A stretch of DNA of 64,000 nucleotides from Allopusillimonas sp008369125 (GTDB lineage: Bacteria; Pseudomonadota; Gammaproteobacteria; Burkholderiales; Burkholderiaceae_B), in assembly GCF_008369125.1 (NCBI RefSeq), contig NZ_VOAY01000001.1:496001-560000 (forward strand), in the 5' to 3' direction. Of this stretch, positions 51,535 through 59,793 are shown piece by piece (the first letter of the stretch is position 1; every line of letters begins with the position of its first letter). The translations under genes were made by a program, and so were the position numbers. The notes beneath the pieces were generated by a model. That model was given only the letters and a program-made list of their open reading frames with translations, was not told the DNA's origin and searched no databases.

Positions 51535-52800
51535 ATGAATGCGAAGATACGCGTTTCCCCTATTGCTGTGGGTATGGTTTGCTTTGCTCTGGCCTATGGG
51601 GTTCATGCCGCAGAAAATAACGTAAATAAACTGTTAAATATGGAAGTAACAGGCACTTCACTCGACCTCGAGAGTGTGCCGCAAACAGGTGCCAAACAAG
51701 AAGCGTTAGCCCGCAATTTAGAACACGTAAAATTGCCTGATGGTTTTAAAATCAGTCTGTACGCGGTAGTACCTGATGCACGTCATATGGCTGTCGGCCC
51801 TTCTACTGGGGTTGTTTTTGTTGGTACACGCAAGACAAAAATGTGGGCGGTTACTGATAGCGCAAAAACTCGGGTTGCAGACTCTGTAACGCGCTTTGCA
51901 CCCTCGGTCACCATGAAAGTTCCTAACGGTGTCTGCTTTTCGCGCGACGGCATTTTGTACAGTGTTGAGCATAATCGGGTCATGGCGTACCCTGCGGCTG
52001 AGTTTTTCTATGGCGGGCCAGACGTTGCTGCCGACGTTGTTGTACCTCAGGGTGAGCTGATTCCTGTAGCAGAAGAAAGCTTTAACCACGGTGCCCGTAC
52101 TTGCCGTATTGGCCCAGACAACAAGTTATATATCACCATGGGCAACCCATTCAATGTACCGCCCAAAGAAAAAATCGAGGTGTACAACAAGTACGGCATG
52201 ATGGGCATTCTCCGTATGGATAGGGACGGCAAAAATCGCGAAGTGTATGCGTACGGCGTTCGTAATTCCGTTGGCCAAGATTTCAACCCTAAAGACGGTA
52301 CGTTATGGTTTACCGATAATCAGGTTGACGGTATGGGCGATGACACCCCTCCGGGCGAACTTAACCGCGCTACCAAAATGGGCCAGAACTTCGGCTTTCC
52401 GTATTACGGCGGTGGAGATGTTCGCACAGTCGAATACAAAGACGCAGAACCGCCAGCAGATGTCGTGTTCCCACAGGTTGAGATGGCCCCCCATGCGGCA
52501 GATCTTGGCATGACGTTTTACACGGGGAAAATGTTTCCAGCAAAATATCAGGGTGGCATTTTTGTGGCTGAGCACGGGTCATGGAATCGCACCACGCCTA
52601 TAGGCGCCCGAATCATGTTCACCAATCTGAAGGAAGATGGTACGGCTGACAAAACCGAAGTGTTCGCCGATGGCTGGCTGACATCCAATAACGAATATTT
52701 GGGCCGCCCTGTTGATGTAGCGATGCTGCCCGACGGATCGTTGCTGGTGTCTGACGACTATGCCGGCGCAATCTATAGAATCTCGTATGAAGGTAAGTAG
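51535..52800 (+). CDS. PQQ-dependent soluble sugar dehydrogenase (sorbosone/aldose dehydrogenase type)
   Basis: 421 aa with an N-terminal Sec signal (cleavage after about GVHAA, residue 26). Beta-propeller of the GSDH/SNDH type: VPNGVCFSRDGILYSVEHNRV, SFNHGARTCRIGPDNKLYITMGNPF, YAYGVRNSVGQDFNPKDGTLWFTDNQVDGMGDDTPPGELN, YQGGIFVAEHGSWNRTTPIG, PVDVAMLPDGSLLVSDDYAGAIYRI. The family oxidises aldoses or sorbosone with PQQ in the periplasm. Its downstream partner cytochrome c overlaps by 14 bp, and the pqq genes lie upstream, which supports PQQ use. Exact substrate unknown. Confidence 0.9.
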   Translation: MNAKIRVSPIAVGMVCFALAYGVHAAENNVNKLLNMEVTGTSLDLESVPQTGAKQEALARNLEHVKLPDGFKISLYAVVPDARHMAVGPSTGVVFVGTRKTKMWAVTDSAKTRVADSVTRFAPSVTMKVPNGVCFSRDGILYSVEHNRVMAYPAAEFFYGGPDVAADVVVPQGELIPVAEESFNHGARTCRIGPDNKLYITMGNPFNVPPKEKIEVYNKYGMMGILRMDRDGKNREVYAYGVRNSVGQDFNPKDGTLWFTDNQVDGMGDDTPPGELNRATKMGQNFGFPYYGGGDVRTVEYKDAEPPADVVFPQVEMAPHAADLGMTFYTGKMFPAKYQGGIFVAEHGSWNRTTPIGARIMFTNLKEDGTADKTEVFADGWLTSNNEYLGRPVDVAMLPDGSLLVSDDYAGAIYRISYEGK

Positions 52801-53134
52801 GCCAGTCTTTCAGGGGTTGGCGCTTGCTGCGCTGGCCCTGGGCGCACTAGGCACGGCAGCATCAGCTGCCGCTGCTGATGTGGCCGCAGGGCGCGCAAAA
52901 TCAGTGCAGTGCGCCGTATGCCATGGGCCCCAGGGCATCGCAACCTTGCCGGAAGCGCCTAACCTTGCAGGCCAGAATGAAATCTATCTGGTTAAAGCTT
53001 TAAACGATTTTAAATCTGGGGTGCGTACCAACGAGATGATGACCATGATGGTGGCTAATTTATCAGAGGCTGATATCGAGAATTTGGCTGCGTATTATCA
53101 AAGTATCGAGATCGTGGTTAAAGAGCCTGATTAA
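52787..53134 (+). CDS. Class I cytochrome c, probable electron acceptor
   Basis: 115 aa from ATG 52787, overlapping the dehydrogenase stop by 14 bp. Signal peptide (VFQGLALAALALGALGTAASAAAA), then one haem site CAVCH near residue 45 and an axial Met in the NEMMTMM segment. Similar to the small cytochromes c4/c553 type. The overlap indicates that it takes electrons from the PQQ enzyme in the periplasm. Confidence 0.92.
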   Translation: MKVSRPVFQGLALAALALGALGTAASAAAADVAAGRAKSVQCAVCHGPQGIATLPEAPNLAGQNEIYLVKALNDFKSGVRTNEMMTMMVANLSEADIENLAAYYQSIEIVVKEPD

Positions 53135-53237
53135 TAAAGAAAGCTGATATGCGTAATGGTCAGTAAAGGTAGTAATTGCAAGGGTGGGGCAAAGGTAATG
53201 GCGATTTTAGCCTTGCCACTGCCTCACCTGCATGGTT

Positions 53238-54218
53238 TCATTTTCCTAATGGAATCACCACTGTGGCGTACAAGGCGTAGCCCTCAATGCGGTTTTTGGC
53301 CCAGAACTCCTTGTAAGCGCGGAGGTTTGCATAGGCGGGCTTGCCGCCGATTTCGAAGGCATAGCCGATCTGTGGCCCGATCGCCGCAACCCTTGATTTG
53401 AACGCTCCGAGTTTTGCACCGGAGCCGCTGTCACCGGTCACCTGGTTGTAGACATAGCCTGCGAGTCCGACCTCCCATTTTTCGGACAAGAAGCGCGACG
53501 CTCCCCAGTCGAGATGTGAGTCGATGCCGTTTTTGTAATTGGTGTCGGAGTTTTTCCAGTTGTAGGTAAAGCCCAGCAGCGCGGAAAACTCGATACCGGT
53601 TTTCGGATCGAAATAGGTATAGGCACCACCGGCGTCGATGGCGGCGTGGCCAATGCCGATATTAGACAGCCGGGAACTGTCATAAGAGCCCGTCGGGATG
53701 CTGCCGGTCAGGTAGGTCATCCAATTGTGCACGCCGTGATTCCACGCGACGCTAGCAATCGGGAACAGATCGGTGAAACCCGATACTGAACTGCTGTTGT
53801 TGAACCTGGTGCCACTCTTTTGAAACGAAATATGCGCGTCCGTGGTGTTTCTGCCATACCCGAAGCCCAAGCCCAGCGAGGCCTGCCCGCCTAAGAATTT
53901 GGTTTGAGGCGCATAGCTTGGCTGCACGATCACTAACGGCATGCGTGAATCGAGGCCCGCAGAGACGTCGCCGCCTCGCACGAACTTCTTGCTTTTTGAA
54001 GCATCGCCACTGTAATAGTAGCCTATGGTTGGCATCGACCAACCCGGCGTTGCGGGTACAGCAGACAGGCTCGAATAGGAGCCCGACATCCAGAATGGCA
54101 CGCCGCCTTCGTCGGCGAACGCGGGCAACGACGCCATTGTCATTATGGTGGCCAAAAGCCAGGGAGTTGCGACATGGCGTGCTGGAGAAATGCGGTGGTT
54201 GCGTAGTTTTTGAACCAT
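53238..54218 (-). CDS. Outer-membrane protein of the MetA-pathway-of-phenol-degradation type
   Basis: 326 aa from ATG 54218. Signal peptide (ATPWLLATIMTMASLPAFA) and then alternating beta-strand pattern rich in Tyr/Phe/Gly, ending in VVIPLGK. Segments such as AIDAGGAYTYFDPKTGIEFSALLGFTYNWKNSDTNYKNGIDSHLDWGASRFLSEKWEVGLAGYVYNQ match the SphA/PF13557 family of outer-membrane channels. Last gene of the minus-strand DUF3604 cluster, 97 bp after the HupE-like gene, so it may have its own promoter or be the operon end. Confidence 0.82.
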   Translation of the reverse strand: MVQKLRNHRISPARHVATPWLLATIMTMASLPAFADEGGVPFWMSGSYSSLSAVPATPGWSMPTIGYYYSGDASKSKKFVRGGDVSAGLDSRMPLVIVQPSYAPQTKFLGGQASLGLGFGYGRNTTDAHISFQKSGTRFNNSSSVSGFTDLFPIASVAWNHGVHNWMTYLTGSIPTGSYDSSRLSNIGIGHAAIDAGGAYTYFDPKTGIEFSALLGFTYNWKNSDTNYKNGIDSHLDWGASRFLSEKWEVGLAGYVYNQVTGDSGSGAKLGAFKSRVAAIGPQIGYAFEIGGKPAYANLRAYKEFWAKNRIEGYALYATVVIPLGK

Positions 54219-54314
54219 GCGTGGATATCCTAATCGATTAGTGAGGGAGGCGACAGGCGGTCGAGTCAGGACATTTGACGGCCGCAAACTACCCGTGCCG
54301 GACTGAAGCCTTTG

Positions 54315-55334
54315 CTACAAAAAAGCCGACTGAATACGCTCGAGGGTCCAGAACGTCGCGACGATCCCGATGCAATAAGCAGAAGCCACCACGGTCTTTT
54401 GTGGTATTTGGAAGAACCTTCGAACCAACGCGACTGTGGCAAGTATCAACGTAACGAACATCAACTGTCCGATCTCCACGCCAACGTTAAAGCTAAATAG
54501 CGCCAACGGGATGTCGCCTTGCGGCAGACCCAGATCTTTCAGTGCACTTGCAAATCCGAATCCGTGCAGCAATCCGAAGGCAAAGGCCACAACCCACGGA
54601 GCTTTAATGGTCAGGCTGGTTTGTCCTCGCTTCATCCTGATAATCTCTGCGGCAATCAGGACGATACTGAACGCAATCATGGTTTCAACGGGTCCCGATG
54701 GCAGCGATACCCACCCAAGCGTGGCGAACGTGAGTGTGATCGAGTGGGCAACGGTGAAAGCGGTAATTGTCAAGAGTAATACGCGGGTGCCCCTTACAAT
54801 CAGCATCAAAGCCAGCACAAAGAGTAGATGGTCAAAACCGAACAGAATGTGTTCGATCCCCTCGATCACAAACACCTTCATGACCTGAAAGAAGCCCGGT
54901 TGAGGCTGAACGTCAATCCATGGCTGAGAAGGGCGGACTAGCGACGTAGTGACCGTGCCATCCGCCAGTTTTACGCGAACCAGAACATCGGTGATCGACG
55001 CCTGCAGCCCGAGAAAGCTTATTCGCTGCCCGAGCAGACCATTGGGTGCTTCGATGAGGCTGCGCTCAACCACGGAGTCGGGCAGCTGCCGTTCTGAAGG
55101 CTCGGTCATCAGTTTGATGCCGTCGGAAAACCGTAGAAGGACCGGGAGTCGCATTCCCGACAGCAGTGGCGTGCGCCAGAGCACGTTGAAACGAGCCTCG
55201 CCGACTTGATCAATCTGCAGGTACGCAGGTCTCACCTCGTGTGCGGAAACGCTGGCGGGCATCGTCAGCACGCAGATCATCAGTGCAAACAATAGCCCTG
55301 TGCAGGAAAGTAAGGATCGAATTGAATAATTCAT
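54315..55334 (-). CDS. HupE/UreJ-family membrane protein with periplasmic N-terminal domain
   Basis: 339 aa. Signal peptide ending VSAHEVRPAYLQI, a periplasmic domain of about 130 residues, then six to seven transmembrane helices with the family motifs IEGIEHILFGFDHLLFVLALML, FTVAHSITLTFA, AFGLLHGFGFASAL and FSFNVGVEIGQLMFV. HupE/UreJ relatives move nickel or cobalt; this longer subfamily is uncharacterised. Its ATG overlaps the isomerase stop (ATGA), so the two are coupled. Confidence 0.88.
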   Translation of the reverse strand: MNYSIRSLLSCTGLLFALMICVLTMPASVSAHEVRPAYLQIDQVGEARFNVLWRTPLLSGMRLPVLLRFSDGIKLMTEPSERQLPDSVVERSLIEAPNGLLGQRISFLGLQASITDVLVRVKLADGTVTTSLVRPSQPWIDVQPQPGFFQVMKVFVIEGIEHILFGFDHLLFVLALMLIVRGTRVLLLTITAFTVAHSITLTFATLGWVSLPSGPVETMIAFSIVLIAAEIIRMKRGQTSLTIKAPWVVAFAFGLLHGFGFASALKDLGLPQGDIPLALFSFNVGVEIGQLMFVTLILATVALVRRFFQIPQKTVVASAYCIGIVATFWTLERIQSAFL

Positions 55335-56332
55335 CGCGACGCGAAACCTGATGGATTGGCAGCGGCCTGGCCGGTGCCAGGCAAGTTGCTCATGTCGATG
55401 GTGTCCAGGGCAGGTACGACTACGGTGTAGCGAGAACGCATCTCTGCAAGCGCGGCGCGCTTGATTTCTATGAATTGAGCATCATGCCATGCTGTCCTCA
55501 CGTCTGCTTCGGCCTCATCGAAGCGCGGTGCACGACCGGGTTCTATGGCGTCTATCCAGACCAAGTGCCAGCCGTATCCAGACTGAATGGGGCCCCGCCA
55601 ACCACCGGGTTCAAGCTTAAATATTTCGGTGGAAAAGGAGGGGCCGAATTCCCTCATCACTTGTCCGGGAGTGACGTTGCTTACATAGCTGCGCAGACTA
55701 AAGATGTCTGCGACTGCGGCAGTTTCTGCAGAGTCGGTTGGCTTGTCGGAAATTACGGCGAGTGCTGCTTTTGCATCGCTTCTCGTATTGTTGCCGCGCT
55801 GGTCAGGAGAAAAATACAAATGGCGAAATGTCATGCGGGGCGGCAATGTGAATTGCTCGATGTGTGTGGAGAACCATTTCACGAGCTCCGCTTTCTCCGG
55901 CTCCTGCAGAGCAGCCACATCTGCGGCCAGAAAGTCCATTTTCTGTGCCACCCTGCGCTTGATGATTTCATCATTGCGATCCAGGCCGAGGGCCACGCCT
56001 TCGCGGAACAGAATCTCTTCTGAAACCTTTTGATCGATCAGGCTTTGCAATTGATGCTGAGTCAACGGTGTTCGGCCTTGTGCAAGCCACGCGAAGATGA
56101 TTTGGCGAATATCGTTTGCGCTGATTTCTATTTCTTGTGGATCTTGCGCCGCTGGCTCGTTATGTTGAAATGAATATGCGCCAAACACCAGCACACCGAC
56201 GGCGAAGAAATGCACAAGCGGCTCACCCAGCACGCTGCGCCGCCAAGGCTTCGTGGCTGAGTCTTCCGAAGTAAAGTGCTGGGCGGGTGCTGGCTCAGCG
56301 ACTTCGGGATTGAGGTTTTCGATTTTTTTCAT
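55331..56332 (-). CDS. Membrane-anchored parvulin-type peptidyl-prolyl isomerase
   Basis: 333 aa from ATG 56332 (a TTG at 56341 is alternative). A cytoplasmic N-terminus of about 40 residues, one transmembrane helix (LVHFFAVGVLVFGAYSF), a SurA-like helical part (LTQHQLQSLIDQKVSEEILFREGVALGLDRNDEIIKRRVAQKM), then a rotamase domain ending SGYGWHLVWIDAIEPGRAPRFDEAEADVR. Likely helps fold or insert its operon partners in the envelope. Lies 15 bp after the DUF3604 gene. Confidence 0.87.
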   Translation of the reverse strand: MKKIENLNPEVAEPAPAQHFTSEDSATKPWRRSVLGEPLVHFFAVGVLVFGAYSFQHNEPAAQDPQEIEISANDIRQIIFAWLAQGRTPLTQHQLQSLIDQKVSEEILFREGVALGLDRNDEIIKRRVAQKMDFLAADVAALQEPEKAELVKWFSTHIEQFTLPPRMTFRHLYFSPDQRGNNTRSDAKAALAVISDKPTDSAETAAVADIFSLRSYVSNVTPGQVMREFGPSFSTEIFKLEPGGWRGPIQSGYGWHLVWIDAIEPGRAPRFDEAEADVRTAWHDAQFIEIKRAALAEMRSRYTVVVPALDTIDMSNLPGTGQAAANPSGFASR

Positions 56333-56347
56333 AGTTCTCAACCCTGC

Positions 56348-58540
56348 TTACTTTGCCGCAAATGCCAGCTCATAGTTGGCATGACCAAACTCATTGTTGC
56401 GTGCAGCGATGTATTTGTCGCCAGAACGATAAACCGTCAATTCGAAAGGCGTGCCGTCAATTGTTGTCACGATGTGGCCGTCCTTGATCTCGTAGGGTGC
56501 TGACGAACCTGAAACGCTGTGCGGGTCGCCGCCTTGAGATGACTCGCTGTCGAGTGTGGTGACGGTGCGCTTGCCATCCAACCCGAACAGTACATTGGAT
56601 GTGTGGCCGGTTACGGTGTTGCGAATCATTAGATTCTTGCCGAAGACAAGTTTTTTGAGCTCATCATCCCCTAGTGCAGTTGCCTGGCTCTTGACCAGGT
56701 CAGCGACCATAAGGCCAGATTTGGATTTAGCTTCTTCGGCTTCGGTGGGTGTGTACCAGATCGGTGTGCCCCAGGCGCGTTCTTGAACGGTCGCCGGTGC
56801 ATTGCCTGGAGGAAGTATGCCGAGCTTGACCGCATCATACGTACTCCAGCGGGGGGTAGGTATCTGGATGACCCGGGCATAATAAAAAGCGTTCTGAGAG
56901 GGGTCAAAATCGGGATCGGTCCAGAGCGTCTTCAGCTCCACGGAGCCAATGTCGTTGGTGTAGGTGGCTTTGGCGATATCGACCGTGTTGCCAATTGAAG
57001 GGAGCCTGCCCGTGACAGGGTCTGGTTTGCGGTCGCCAGACCAGACAACATCATAAATTTTATCGAATATCTGGCCGTCCTTGGTCCATCCCTTAATAAT
57101 CTGGATACGATCAAGGTTCCCGTCAACCGGGTCCTTCAAGGCCCAGACGATGAATGACGGGGCCTTGCCATCTGCCTGGCTAAGGTCACCCCCCATGGGT
57201 ACTCCACCCGCATAGGCTTTCTGCACCCAACCCGTTTCCGACAGCAGGTCATTGTCGTATCCCCACCCGCCGAACATGCGAAGCGTGAGCCGTACCCCGC
57301 TGGTTGCGAATACCTCCCGGCGCTGCATCGCAGCGAAAATCGACTCGCGCGTATTTTCTTCCGCCCAAACCCCACCCAAACCAGATGTTCCTGTTTTCAA
57401 GATATCCATGCCCGAAAGGATGTTTCCTGCAAGTCTGGCTTCGGGGGTAGCGTCGGCAAAACCGTGATCGCCAAAGTAGTTGGACTGTGAATACGAGGAT
57501 GCAGTGTTGTGCGAATCGCTGGCACCCAATATGCCCATCTTGTAGGGGTTGTAGCCTCGCGCTGACTGCATAGCTAAACCATTCTGGTACGCCTCACGGA
57601 TGTAACTTCCGTGCATCTTCGAAAAGCTATTGTCGAGGCCGATCAGATAGTTCATGATTTCGAAGTTCGCGAACTCGTCATTTGGCGACAGAGCCGGATT
57701 AGTTTCCGACGCGCCCTTGACCTGTTTGATCTCGGTTAACGGCTCGTTTTTCAGGCGTTCTTGCGCCCATGCTGCATCAATCGGCCTGCCTTTGCTGTCG
57801 AGTTCGATTGGAAACATGAGGCCATTTGACAGGTTGGCATTGTGCGAGATCGCCAACAGTTCGGTACCGTTCTTGCGTTGGGTGTCCATCCAGTTCCACA
57901 GGTCTTCGGGATGGTCTGAGTCGATCGCCGTAAACGGTGCAGTGGGAAGATTTTTACAGCCCTCGAAGAAGACGTTTCTATGCATGTTCTGGTTCTGCGG
58001 CATCGCTGTCCACTCATAGGAACAGAACGTGGTGAACTCGCCTGGCTTGTTGTATTTTTCGGCAATGGCAATGTTCTGCGCCCATACCGAGTTGATTATC
58101 GAGGGATCAAGCAATTCCTTGATGGGCTTGCCGCTTGCAATGCTGCCGGCCATCCATTGGAATATCTGCGTCACCGTATTGTCTTTGGATACACGAAGCT
58201 TCTGAGCGATTGGTAGCTTGCTGATGGGTGAGTTCGGGTCATTTGCCAACCTGATGACACCGACGTATTCGGCGTGATCAGTGACGCCCTGGAAGTCGAG
58301 CGGCGTTTTGATTTGTATGTTGTATCCGGCGGGATGTTTTATCGTCTGCCCTAGCGAATACTGGTAAGCCTCTTCCGGGCCTGTCGCAGTATTTCCGAGG
58401 ATGTAGGCATCCAGTGACCAGCTTGTGTGCTGGTGGGTCTGGCCGAAGTAGGCATGCCTGTCTTGGGCCGATGCTGAGCTGGCAATAAGAACGATGGCTG
58501 CTGAAGCAAGCAATATGAAGCTTTTTGTAGACACGTACAT
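56348..58540 (-). CDS. DUF3604 protein, PHP-like metal-binding periplasmic protein
   Basis: 730 aa with a clear signal peptide (SFILLASAAIVLIASSASAQ). The sequence matches DUF3604 throughout: HAYFGQTHQHTSWSLDAYILGN (H-x-H), FQGVTDHAEYVGVI (D-H), SYEWTA, ISHNANLSNG, NFEIMNYLIGLDNSF and MGILGASDSHNTASSYS (D-x-H). These His/Asp/Glu positions resemble the metal ligands of PHP phosphoesterases, so a metal-dependent hydrolase is plausible, but no activity is established. GGGAGA precedes the ATG. First gene of a compact operon with isomerase, HupE-like and outer-membrane proteins. Confidence 0.9.
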   Translation of the reverse strand: MYVSTKSFILLASAAIVLIASSASAQDRHAYFGQTHQHTSWSLDAYILGNTATGPEEAYQYSLGQTIKHPAGYNIQIKTPLDFQGVTDHAEYVGVIRLANDPNSPISKLPIAQKLRVSKDNTVTQIFQWMAGSIASGKPIKELLDPSIINSVWAQNIAIAEKYNKPGEFTTFCSYEWTAMPQNQNMHRNVFFEGCKNLPTAPFTAIDSDHPEDLWNWMDTQRKNGTELLAISHNANLSNGLMFPIELDSKGRPIDAAWAQERLKNEPLTEIKQVKGASETNPALSPNDEFANFEIMNYLIGLDNSFSKMHGSYIREAYQNGLAMQSARGYNPYKMGILGASDSHNTASSYSQSNYFGDHGFADATPEARLAGNILSGMDILKTGTSGLGGVWAEENTRESIFAAMQRREVFATSGVRLTLRMFGGWGYDNDLLSETGWVQKAYAGGVPMGGDLSQADGKAPSFIVWALKDPVDGNLDRIQIIKGWTKDGQIFDKIYDVVWSGDRKPDPVTGRLPSIGNTVDIAKATYTNDIGSVELKTLWTDPDFDPSQNAFYYARVIQIPTPRWSTYDAVKLGILPPGNAPATVQERAWGTPIWYTPTEAEEAKSKSGLMVADLVKSQATALGDDELKKLVFGKNLMIRNTVTGHTSNVLFGLDGKRTVTTLDSESSQGGDPHSVSGSSAPYEIKDGHIVTTIDGTPFELTVYRSGDKYIAARNNEFGHANYELAFAAK

Positions 58541-58951
58541 GCGATTCTCCCGGGGTGTAACGGTATCGATTTACCGCGAAACGGTCCCTGTGTGGCATTT
58601 GACCGTCGCTCATCAGGCCCGGCAACGCACCCATACGCAAGTGGCTTAGCAGTGCACTAGCCTAATGTACAAATGTCCTATATTGTGATTGCACCAAAAA
58701 CAGCCTCCGTATTCAATTGTCCCTTTGGGCAAAAGGACGTGCAGAGGGGGCTCAGTTTTTTATCATTAACAGCCATCGTGTACGGGATACATTCTGAACT
58801 TTCGGATTGTATAAAGCGTAGCCCGTGGCTGATGTTGGTTTTCTGCTTGAATGTCGTCTCATACCGTGTGATAGCGGCAGGCAAGCCACCAGCCGCATGA
58901 ACCTGCTCTCCATCTGTCTGGTGGTTGCGCATCTAGATGGACAAGCAGCGC
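58541..58951. other. Upstream region of the DUF3604 operon
   Basis: About 410 bp that must hold the operon promoter. The frames across 58,670-58,930 on either strand lack coding character and a recognisable family. No repeat or RNA gene seen. Confidence 0.35.
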
Positions 58952-59359
58952 TCAGCGATGAATCCACTCCTGAACGTCAGGCCCACCGTAAGATTCAACA
59001 ATGTCGATATCAGCACCTAGCTGAGCAAAAAACTGCGTAACCTCAAGGTTATCTTCTTCTGCGGCAACGACAACGGCGCGGTTGTCTTTTGCACGGTAAT
59101 TAGCCCCTTGGCTCACCAAGTATTGCACTACCGGCAAATGATTGACTGCCGCTGCATACCAAAGTGCCTCATCTTTTTCTTCTTGGCTTCTTCCATGATT
59201 AACAAGGTGTTGAACTACTGGAAGATGCCCTTGATCCGCACTAATATTTAATGCCACGTTTTGCTTGGTCGCGCCAGCCTGCAGGCAGCGTATCACTGCT
59301 TCCAGGTTTCCGCTTTTGGCGGCAGTCAAGAGTTCTTCATCAGTGTCTGTAGTATTCAT
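58952..59359 (-). CDS. Ankyrin-repeat protein
   Basis: 135 aa from ATG 59359 (AGGA upstream). About four ankyrin repeats: EELLTAAKSGNLEAVIRCLQAGA, ALNISADQGHLPVVQHLVNHG, ALWYAAAVNHLPVVQYLVSQGANYRAKDN, AVVVAAEEDNLEVTQFFAQLGADIDIV. No signal peptide, so probably a cytoplasmic protein-binding scaffold. Partner not evident. It is the last chromosomal gene before the tRNA-like site and putative island. Confidence 0.88.
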   Translation of the reverse strand: MNTTDTDEELLTAAKSGNLEAVIRCLQAGATKQNVALNISADQGHLPVVQHLVNHGRSQEEKDEALWYAAAVNHLPVVQYLVSQGANYRAKDNRAVVVAAEEDNLEVTQFFAQLGADIDIVESYGGPDVQEWIHR

Positions 59360-59563
59360 TTATGTATCCTATATTCAATTTTAGTGGCCTGAAGGTTCAC
59401 TGTGTGAAGCCAGGAGCGGGGCCCGTAGAGGGTTGCTTCGAAAATCAGTTTTTTTTCTAGACTGCTGGTAAACGGCCCACGCAACTGAGCCTGCGATATC
59501 GAGCGGCTGATAAAACGCCTTTATATGAGATGGCTCACATAAAACCTAACATACGACCAAAGC

Positions 59564-59593
59564 AAAAGGGGTTACGTTTTCACGTAACCCCTT
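59564..59593 (-). terminator. Terminator downstream of the tRNA-like sequence
   Basis: An 11-bp perfect stem AAGGGGTTACG / CGTAACCCCTT, followed on the minus strand by TTTTGCTTT. It stands eight bases past the CCA end of the tRNA-like sequence on the same strand. This suggests that this side is the original chromosomal flank of a tRNA gene. Confidence 0.8.
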
Positions 59594-59601
59594 GGTATTC
59601 T

Positions 59602-59671
59602 TGGTGGCGCATCCCTGATTCGAACAGGGGACCTGCGGATTATGATTCTGACCAACGCCAAACTAAGCACC
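59602..59671 (-). tRNA. Degenerate tRNA-Met(CAU)-like sequence, intact 3' half; probable attachment site
   Basis: Minus strand. The 3' half is perfect: anticodon CAT (complement of 59642-59644), the 3' anticodon strand, variable loop, T arm CCCTG-TTCGAAT-CAGGG, acceptor strand ATGCGCC, A and encoded CCA. The 5' half (59645-59671) keeps only weak similarity (starts GGTGC, contains TTAG and GTTGGT), the D arm is too short (70 nt total) and the anticodon stem is mismatched, so it should not work as a tRNA. A break in the anticodon arm is typical of tyrosine-integrase att sites. Confidence 0.7.
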
Positions 59672-59793
59672 GTACATAGAGTGTAGCAAAGCAAGGTACG
59701 GCACGCAAGGCAACTCTTTCGCAATGCGTACGGATAAGTCGCAATGAGGCAAGTTGTTGCGTCTGTTTGTCGCAGGATTGTAGCGACGGACGA
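59672..59793. other. Left-end sequence of the putative island with excision-type repeats
   Basis: Contains GCAAAGCAAGGTA (59686-59698) and GCAAGGCA (59705-59712). The same pair occurs in inverted orientation at 60506-60523 before the AlpA-like gene (12 of 13 bases for the longer element). These could be arm-type sites for the integrase or excisionase; this is inference. Confidence 0.4.

Noticed and set aside
58678..58932. 84-codon minus-strand frame upstream of the DUF3604 operon, considered as a transposase remnant
   Set aside because: No transposase motif or terminal repeats could be found.
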